Assembly (NCBI GenBank): GCA_035622975.1
Contig: DASPUH010000039.1
Span: 1 to 7,719, forward strand
Direction of reading: 5' to 3'
DNA length: 7,719 nt
Origin: DASPUH01 sp035622975
GTDB lineage: Bacteria; Chloroflexota; Limnocylindria; Limnocylindrales; CSP1-4
The notes beneath the pieces are model-generated. The model was not told the origin of the DNA. It did no database searches and saw nothing but the letters and a program-made list of their open reading frames with translations. This document shows, piece by piece, positions 3,950-7,719 of the stretch. The position numbers and the translations under genes are program-made. Position 1 is the first letter of the stretch. Every line of letters starts with the position of its first letter.

Positions 3950-4711
3950 GTGTTCAGTAACGATCGACCCGACCCCTCGCGCGCGGCGCCCTCGACGGGC
4001 CCCGCGAGCCCAACCCGCTGGAGCCAGCCGAACACGCTGGCCGGCATGACCCAGCCCGCCGCGGCCGTCCAGACCGGCGAGGGCTACCTGACGATGAGCT
4101 TCGTATGGATGGCACTCGGCCTGCTGCTTAGCGCCGGCACGGCGGCCGTCGTCCTCAACCTGCCCAACGTCCTGGACACCGTCGCCCAGTGGTACATCGC
4201 GCTGGTGCTCCTGGAGCTCGTGTTCGTGATCGCCGTGAGCGCGGCGATCAACCGCATCGGTGCCCTGCCAGGGCTGGCCCTGTTCTTCGCCTTCGCCATC
4301 CTCAATGGCGCGACGCTGTCGATCATCGCCCTGGTCTATACGGGTGAGTCCATCGCGACGGCCTTCGTCAGCGCGGCGGCCGTCTTTGGAGCAGCGGCCC
4401 TCTACGGTGTCGTCACGCGCCGTGACCTGACCGGCCTGGGCGGCATCCTCTTCATGGGCCTGATCGGCCTGGTCGTGGCGTCGTTCGCCAACTTCTTCGT
4501 CGGCGGCAGCACGTTCAGCTGGATCATCGGCGCGATCGGGGTGGTGATCTTCACCGGCCTGACCGCGTACGACGTGCAGCGGCTGCGCAACGGCAACCTG
4601 GCCTGGATCCGGACGCGCGAGGCCGCGTCGGTCATCGGGGCCCTGCGCCTCTACCTCGACTTCGTGAACCTGTTCATCAGCTTCCTGCGCCTGACCGGCA
4701 GCCGCCGTTAG
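3950..4711 (+). CDS. Bax inhibitor-1/YccA (TMBIM) family membrane protein
   Basis: The protein has 253 residues. A Pro/Ser-rich N-terminal tail (1-45) precedes seven hydrophobic segments at about 47-69, 81-104, 108-131, 134-155, 161-184, 189-209 and 228-248. Family landmarks are FAFAILNGATLSII (114-126), YGVVTRRDLTGLGG (152-165), NFFVGGSTFSW (181-191), TAYDVQRLRN (205-214) and ALRLYLDFVNLFISFLRL (231-248). Asp208 and Asp237 correspond to the paired aspartates that gate the calcium leak pore in the Bacillus homologue YetJ. Bacterial members sit in the inner membrane and are linked to pH-sensitive calcium leak or to membrane protein quality control (YccA with FtsH). The GTG start is supported by AAGGAG at 3934; ATG 4046 would be a weaker alternative. 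A strong hairpin follows the stop. Confidence 0.95.
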   Translation: MFSNDRPDPSRAAPSTGPASPTRWSQPNTLAGMTQPAAAVQTGEGYLTMSFVWMALGLLLSAGTAAVVLNLPNVLDTVAQWYIALVLLELVFVIAVSAAINRIGALPGLALFFAFAILNGATLSIIALVYTGESIATAFVSAAAVFGAAALYGVVTRRDLTGLGGILFMGLIGLVVASFANFFVGGSTFSWIIGAIGVVIFTGLTAYDVQRLRNGNLAWIRTREAASVIGALRLYLDFVNLFISFLRLTGSRR

Positions 4712-4734
4712 GCGACTCCCCGGTCGACCGACCC

Positions 4735-4760
4735 GAGGGCCCCGCTCAGCCGGGGCCCTC
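4735..4760 (+). terminator. Hairpin terminator after the Bax inhibitor-1 gene
   Basis: GAGGGCCCC (4735-4743) is exactly complementary to GGGGCCCTC (4752-4760), and an inner G-C pair (4744-4751) leaves a six-base loop. It starts 23 bases after the stop and is followed by TCGATTCC, only weakly T-rich. The palindrome CGGTCGACCG lies just before it at 4721-4730. Confidence 0.7.
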
Positions 4761-4776
4761 TCGATTCCACGCTCGG

Positions 4777-4782
4777 TACCAT
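4777..4782 (+). promoter_or_regulatory. Candidate -10 (TACCAT) for the dehydrogenase gene
   Basis: TACCAT fits the TANNNT class and would start transcription near 4789, leaving a leader of about 49 bases. No clear -35 is seen. The leader carries TGGCGCCGTC twice (4782-4791 and 4804-4813). Confidence 0.3.
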
Positions 4783-4783
4783 G

Positions 4784-4815
4784 GCGCCGTCGCGGTGCGT
4801 CGGTGGCGCCGTCCC
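4784..4815. repeat. Direct repeat in the dehydrogenase leader
   Basis: GCGCCGTCGCG (4784-4794) is followed by GCGCCGTCCC (4806-4815), with TGGCGCCGTC itself repeated at a 22-base period. The same ordered pair of words stands before the DUF433 start (1144-1154 and 1158-1167). Confidence 0.45.
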
Positions 4816-4837
4816 CCAAGCGGGCAAGGAGTCGGAC

Positions 4838-5719
4838 ATGGAGTGCGTCGGTATCGCAGGCCTGGGCACGATGGGGGCGGCGATGGCCGCGAACCTGCTT
4901 CGGGCCGGCTTCCCTCTCACCGTGTGGAACCGGACGGCGGAGCGCGCCGAGCCGCTGCGCGCGGCGGGTGCCGCCGTGGCCGCCACGCCACGGGACCTGG
5001 CGGCCGCCACCGACATCGTGGTCACCTGCCTGTCGGACACGCCCGACGTCGAGGCCGTCCTCTTCGGACCTGACGGGATCCTGGCGGGGGGGCGGCAGGG
5101 CAGCCTCGTCATCGACTGCTCGACGATCAGTCCGTCGGCGACCCGCGGCTTCGCGGCCCGCCTTGCCGAACGAGGCATCGGCTTCGTCGACGCCCCGGTC
5201 TCGGGCGGCTCGGAGGGTGCCCAGAAGGGCACGCTGACGATCATGGTCGGCGGCGAAACGGCCGCGGTCGAGCGGGCCCAGCCGGTCCTGGCAGCGATCG
5301 GCACCACGATCACCCACATGGGTCCGGTCGGCTCCGGCCAGGCCACCAAGGCCGTCAACCAGGTGATCATCTCGGGGACCTACCTGGGCGTGGCGGAAGG
5401 GCTCGTGCTGGCGATGCAGGCGGGCCTGGACGTCCGGAAGGTGGTCTCGGCGCTGAGTGGCGGGGCAGCCCAGTCCTGGGTGCTGGCCAACCGCAGCGGA
5501 CGGATGCTGGAGAACGACTACCCGCTCGGCTTCAAGGTGTCGCTGCACCGCAAGGACCTGGGCATCGCCCTGGAGTTGGCGAGGGAGGTCGGCGCGGCCC
5601 TGCCGGTGACCGGTCTGACGGCCGAGATCGAGAACGGGCTCGTGAGGCGCGGCCATGGCGACGACGACATCTCGGCCGTGGCGCGCGCCATCCGGGGCTG
5701 GTCGGGCCTGCCCGACTAG
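4838..5719 (+). CDS. NAD(P)-dependent 3-hydroxyisobutyrate dehydrogenase-family oxidoreductase
   Basis: This 293-residue cytoplasmic enzyme belongs to the beta-hydroxyacid dehydrogenase family (3-hydroxyisobutyrate dehydrogenase, tartronate semialdehyde reductase, glyoxylate/succinic semialdehyde reductase). The N-terminal Rossmann domain shows VGIAGLGTMGAAMAANL (4-20) and WNRT (30-33), where Arg32 suggests NADP preference. The family signature APVSGGSEGAQKGTL (119-133) binds substrate. GSGQATKAVNQ (165-175) carries the catalytic Lys171 and Asn174. FKVSLHRKDLGIAL (232-245) has the conserved Lys239-Asp240 in the C-terminal helical domain, which ends with the usual GHGDDDISAVARAI (272-285). ATG 4838 is chosen for AAGGAG six bases upstream (4826-4831); the frame opens further up to 4781 without a binding site. 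Exact substrate cannot be told. No valine-degradation or glyoxylate genes are adjacent, so it probably acts as a single-gene unit. Confidence 0.94.
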   Translation: MECVGIAGLGTMGAAMAANLLRAGFPLTVWNRTAERAEPLRAAGAAVAATPRDLAAATDIVVTCLSDTPDVEAVLFGPDGILAGGRQGSLVIDCSTISPSATRGFAARLAERGIGFVDAPVSGGSEGAQKGTLTIMVGGETAAVERAQPVLAAIGTTITHMGPVGSGQATKAVNQVIISGTYLGVAEGLVLAMQAGLDVRKVVSALSGGAAQSWVLANRSGRMLENDYPLGFKVSLHRKDLGIALELAREVGAALPVTGLTAEIENGLVRRGHGDDDISAVARAIRGWSGLPD

Positions 5720-5760
5720 GCCCGTGCCACCTGCCGATCGCGGCGAGGCACAGCCCCCGC

Positions 5761-6345
5761 TCAGACGTTCGCGGCGATGTCCTGAGCCAGCTCCGTGTCG
5801 ATCGTGGCCGCCCTCGATGCGTCGATGCCGTTCCCCGAGGCGGTGATCGACCAGCCCCTGCCACTGCCCTTGTAGAAGGTCAGGACGGACGGCAGACCAC
5901 TGATGGTCGAGATGCAGGCCTTGTCACCCACCCCGCTGACGGGAGTGATGGTGAGGCCCAGGGCCGCATTCGAGGTCTCGTCGCAGAGGCCGGTGTCCTC
6001 GTTCGAGTTCACGATCACCTGGGCGTCCGGCAGTCCGCTGCTGTTGAGGTGGGCGAAGTCGCACTCGTGAGGGTCGCCGCCCGAGTCGCCCGGCCCCACG
6101 GTCAGGCCGAGGGCCGCCGATACCTGGGCCGCCGTGATCAGCGCGCACGTGGCGCCCGAGCCACCGCCGCCACCCCCACCACCACCGCCGGCCTGACTCG
6201 CGGTCGAGCCCGGCGTCGGGGTGGCGCCGCCTCCACCTCCACCGCCCCCGCTGCTGGTCGTGGCTACAGCGCCCGTCGAACCGCAGGCCGCGAGCAGGCC
6301 CGCGAGGGCCATCACCAAGCCGAGATACCGGAGACGTCCCGCCAA
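5761..6345 (-). CDS. Lipoprotein with two poly-glycine tracts (DUF3558-like)
   Basis: The protein has 194 residues. A short basic N-region and hydrophobic core (1-20) lead to a lipobox, LLAAC, with Cys21 as the lipidation site, so it is exported and anchored to the outer face of the membrane. A flexible linker follows with eight glycines (33-40) and ten glycines (53-62) around a PTP/Ser/Thr stretch. The folded domain (about 66-194) starts with CALITAAQVSAALG, reminiscent of DUF3558-type actinobacterial lipoproteins, and has four cysteines (67, 95, 121, 144), possibly two disulfides. Function is unknown. The start is TTG at 6345: GGAGGT lies five bases upstream (6356-6351), an in-frame stop lies just before, and the full signal sequence needs this start. 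It converges with the dehydrogenase gene, 41 bases away. Confidence 0.88.
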   Translation of the reverse strand: MAGRLRYLGLVMALAGLLAACGSTGAVATTSSGGGGGGGGATPTPGSTASQAGGGGGGGGGGSGATCALITAAQVSAALGLTVGPGDSGGDPHECDFAHLNSSGLPDAQVIVNSNEDTGLCDETSNAALGLTITPVSGVGDKACISTISGLPSVLTFYKGSGRGWSITASGNGIDASRAATIDTELAQDIAANV

Positions 6346-6350
6346 CTGTC

Positions 6351-6392
6351 ACCTCCGCATCCCACGATACGTCCGCCGCGGAGACCCGACAA
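6351..6392 (-). promoter_or_regulatory. Promoter and ribosome binding site of the lipoprotein gene
   Basis: On the minus strand TTGTCG (6392-6387) and TATCGT (6369-6364) are separated by 17 bases, the ideal sigma-70-type spacing. Transcription would start near 6357, leaving a very short leader that begins with GGAGGT (6356-6351) five bases before the TTG start. This is the only promoter in the window with both hexamers visible. Confidence 0.5.
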
Positions 6393-6397
6393 GAGAC

Positions 6398-6440
6398 GGA
6401 GCGGCCGGGCGACGCCTCCTCCGCGCCTCCCGGCCGGTCC
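6398..6440 (-). terminator. Hairpin terminator after the SIMPL gene
   Basis: CGGCCGGG (6402-6409) pairs with CCCGGCCG (6429-6436). Beyond one G-G mismatch, GGA (6398-6400) pairs with TCC (6438-6440), giving 11 of 12 pairs around a 19-base loop. It begins 16 bases past the SIMPL stop on the minus strand and lies just upstream of the lipoprotein promoter, separating the two units. No U-tract is present. Confidence 0.55.
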
Positions 6441-6456
6441 GCGTGACGGACGCTCG

Positions 6457-7218
6457 TTACGGGATGCTGTAGACGACGTCGACCGTGACCGTGACGTCGG
6501 TCGTGCCCACCTGGATCGGCGTCGCGGCGCTGGCCTTGTCGACGGCGGCCCCCGCCGCGTAGTAGACCGGCGGCTGCGTGGCCGATTCCTCGGTCACGCT
6601 GATCGGCGCGCCGAGCGTGACGCCGGCCGCGGTGGCCAGGGTCTGAGCGCGCTTGTGGGCGTCTGCGACGGCCATCTGGCGGGCCTGGTCAGTGGCCGCC
6701 GTCGGGTCGGCCAGCGAGAAGCTGATGCCGCCCACGGAGGTCGCCCCGGCGGCGACACCGGCGTCGATGACCGGACCGACCTTGTCCAGGTCACGGACCT
6801 TGATGGCCAGCGACTGGCTGGCCTGGTAGCCGTTGACGCGCGGGGTCCCGCTGATATTGGGGTCGTACGTCGGGTTGAGGTTGATGCCCTGGGTTGCGAG
6901 GTCGGCGTCTGCGACGCCCTGCTTCTTGACCGAGGCGATGACGGCCGCCATGGCCTTGCTGGCGTTGGACTGCGCCTGCGTGGCGGTCGAGGCCTGGGCA
7001 TCCACGCCCAGGTAGAGGGAGGCCATGTCCGGCTTCAGGCTGATGATCGCCGTGCCCTGCACGGTGATGCCGTGGGTCGGGTCGCCCGACGCGGCGGCCA
7101 CCACCCCCGGCGAACGCAGGCCGCCGAGCAGGGCCGGGATGCCGGCCCCGATGGCCATGACGGCGACCGCGGCGATGACCAGGGTCCTGACGAAGAGCAT
7201 GCGCGTGGCGTTGGACAT
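6457..7218 (-). CDS. SIMPL domain (DUF541) secreted or membrane-anchored protein
   Basis: The protein has 253 residues. A hydrophobic segment (about 9-32) after a basic start serves as signal peptide or anchor, so the body lies outside the membrane. Residues 49-252 are a SIMPL/DUF541 domain: GITVQGTAIISLKPDMASL (50-68) is the typical opening strand, followed by a helix of Ala/Ser-rich sequence, GVADADLATQGINLNPTYD (101-119), YQASQSLAIKVRDLDKVG (131-148), AGATSVGGISFSLAD (157-171), and the helix with AVADAHKRAQTLATAAGV (183-200) before the closing beta strands. Relatives include E. coli YggE, linked to oxidative stress tolerance, and Brucella BP26, which forms channel-like oligomers; the biochemical role is not established. 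ATG 7218 is chosen for GGAGGT seven bases upstream (7231-7226); the frame opens far beyond it without family similarity. It has hairpins on both sides, so it is probably monocistronic. Confidence 0.95.
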   Translation of the reverse strand: MSNATRMLFVRTLVIAAVAVMAIGAGIPALLGGLRSPGVVAAASGDPTHGITVQGTAIISLKPDMASLYLGVDAQASTATQAQSNASKAMAAVIASVKKQGVADADLATQGINLNPTYDPNISGTPRVNGYQASQSLAIKVRDLDKVGPVIDAGVAAGATSVGGISFSLADPTAATDQARQMAVADAHKRAQTLATAAGVTLGAPISVTEESATQPPVYYAAGAAVDKASAATPIQVGTTDVTVTVDVVYSIP

Positions 7219-7284
7219 CGAGGAGACCTCCGAGGGTGACGTTGGTTGCTGGTCCGGTAGACGCCGCGACCCGCGCCACGGTTC

Positions 7285-7308
7285 CCCACCGGGCGACCGC
7301 CCGGTGGG
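7285..7308 (-). terminator. Hairpin terminator after the carbonic anhydrase gene
   Basis: CCCACCGGGC (7285-7294) is exactly complementary to GCCCGGTGGG (7299-7308) around a four-base loop. On the minus strand it begins 50 bases past the carbonic anhydrase stop and precedes the SIMPL gene. The strong stem supports termination, though no U-tract follows. Confidence 0.65.
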
Positions 7309-7358
7309 ATGCCCGATGCGATCCTGGCCCTCGAGTGGCGATCGGCAGGCCCGCCTCG

Positions 7359-7719
7359 TCAGGATGCGATGAACACCTCGCGGACGGGGTCGTAGACGCG
7401 CACGGCAGCCGTGGCGAGGTCGTAGACCCAGCCGTGGAGCCGGACGCGACCGGCCGGCAGGGCACGCGCCACCGTCGGGTAGGCCGCCAGGTTGGCCAGG
7501 TTCTCGAGGACGTTCTGCTCGACCGCTCGCGTGAGCAGTCGTTCCCCGAACGCACCTGCCGCTCGTGCGCGCGTCACGGCTGGCTCGAGGCCACGGACCC
7601 ACTGCTCGAGCCGGGACCCGCCCCCTCCTGCCGGCCCGCGGTCGAGGGCCGCCGACACGCCGCGACACCCGTCGTGGCCGCACACGATGACGTCGGGCGT
7701 GCCCAGCACTTCGAGCGCG
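7359..7719 (-). CDS. Beta-class carbonic anhydrase, C-terminal part (cut by window edge)
   Basis: About 119 codons are visible; the frame is still open at 7719, so the start and the first zinc-binding cysteine lie outside. The enzyme interconverts CO2 and bicarbonate with a zinc ion. The visible start ALEVLGTPDVIVCGHDGCRGV matches the beta-class stretch ending in (I/V)-x-x-C-G-H-x-x-C-G; the His and the second Cys that bind zinc (CGH-DG-C) are present. The glycine after that cysteine is replaced by arginine (C-R-G instead of C-G-G/A). Later landmarks are LEQWVRGL, the helix EQNVLENLANLAAYPTVARAL, and LHGWVYDLATAAVRVYDP near the C-terminus, all typical of the family. The GTG at 7709 is not taken as start because the family match continues upstream of it. 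A strong hairpin follows the stop. Confidence 0.92.
   Translation of the reverse strand, partial: ALEVLGTPDVIVCGHDGCRGVSAALDRGPAGGGGSRLEQWVRGLEPAVTRARAAGAFGERLLTRAVEQNVLENLANLAAYPTVARALPAGRVRLHGWVYDLATAAVRVYDPVREVFIAS

Noticed and set aside
3872..5656. A 594-residue open frame on the minus strand across the Bax inhibitor-1 and dehydrogenase genes
   Set aside because: It is fully antisense to two genes with clear family motifs; its sequence is low-complexity (Arg, Gly, Asp, His, Gln) with no domain. High GC content keeps such frames open by chance.
6049..7239. A 396-residue plus-strand open frame over the lipoprotein and SIMPL genes
   Set aside because: It is Arg/Gly/Asp-rich without domain features; the opposite strand carries signal peptides, ribosome binding sites and family motifs.
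7219..7683. N-terminal extension of the SIMPL protein up to 7683
   Set aside because: It would overlap the carbonic anhydrase gene and place the signal peptide internally; ATG 7218 has GGAGGT at good spacing.

Overview
The window is very GC-rich DNA with gene starts at ATG, GTG and TTG, TANNNT-type -10 hexamers, at least one probable leaderless divergent promoter, GC-rich hairpins without U-tracts after genes, and glycine-rich lipoproteins. It looks like a chromosomal piece from an uncultured high-GC bacterium. Chloroflexota (Limnocylindria-like) or Actinobacteriota would fit; the sequence alone does not settle the lineage. I see no phage, insertion sequence, CRISPR array, rRNA or tRNA.

Layout. 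(1) 1-631: a minus-strand four-helix membrane protein of unknown function whose promoter region is shared with the next gene. (2) 632-2634: four plus-strand genes, namely an unrecognised all-helical protein, a DUF433 (VapB-type antitoxin-like) protein, a MIP18/DUF59 iron-sulfur assembly-like protein, and a PduO-type cob(I)alamin adenosyltransferase. (3) 2635-3462: about 830 bases with no convincing gene but much repeat structure: a 33-bp duplication across the pduO stop, hairpins, a 25-bp perfect direct repeat about 500 bp apart, a pair of related 17-mers, and seven tandem copies of a 19-bp unit. (4) 3463-4711: a PRC-barrel-like protein (minus) and a Bax inhibitor-1 family membrane protein (plus), divergent from a 145-bp region with a shared CTAGACTAG core and three inverted repeats, two of them beside the ribosome binding sites. 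(5) 4735-5719: a terminator hairpin, then a 3-hydroxyisobutyrate dehydrogenase-family enzyme. (6) 5761-7719, all minus: a lipoprotein with two poly-glycine tracts, a SIMPL-domain secreted/anchored protein, and the C-terminal part of a beta-carbonic anhydrase cut by the window edge.

The genes are mostly housekeeping or hypothetical and do not form one obvious pathway. PduO makes adenosylcobalamin, and the DUF59 protein beside it probably serves Fe-S assembly. No clear new multi-gene system is visible. The best candidates for something undescribed are the repeat-rich intergenic block (2601-3460), the divergent PRC-barrel/BI-1 control region, and a recurring GCTAGNNT promoter motif.
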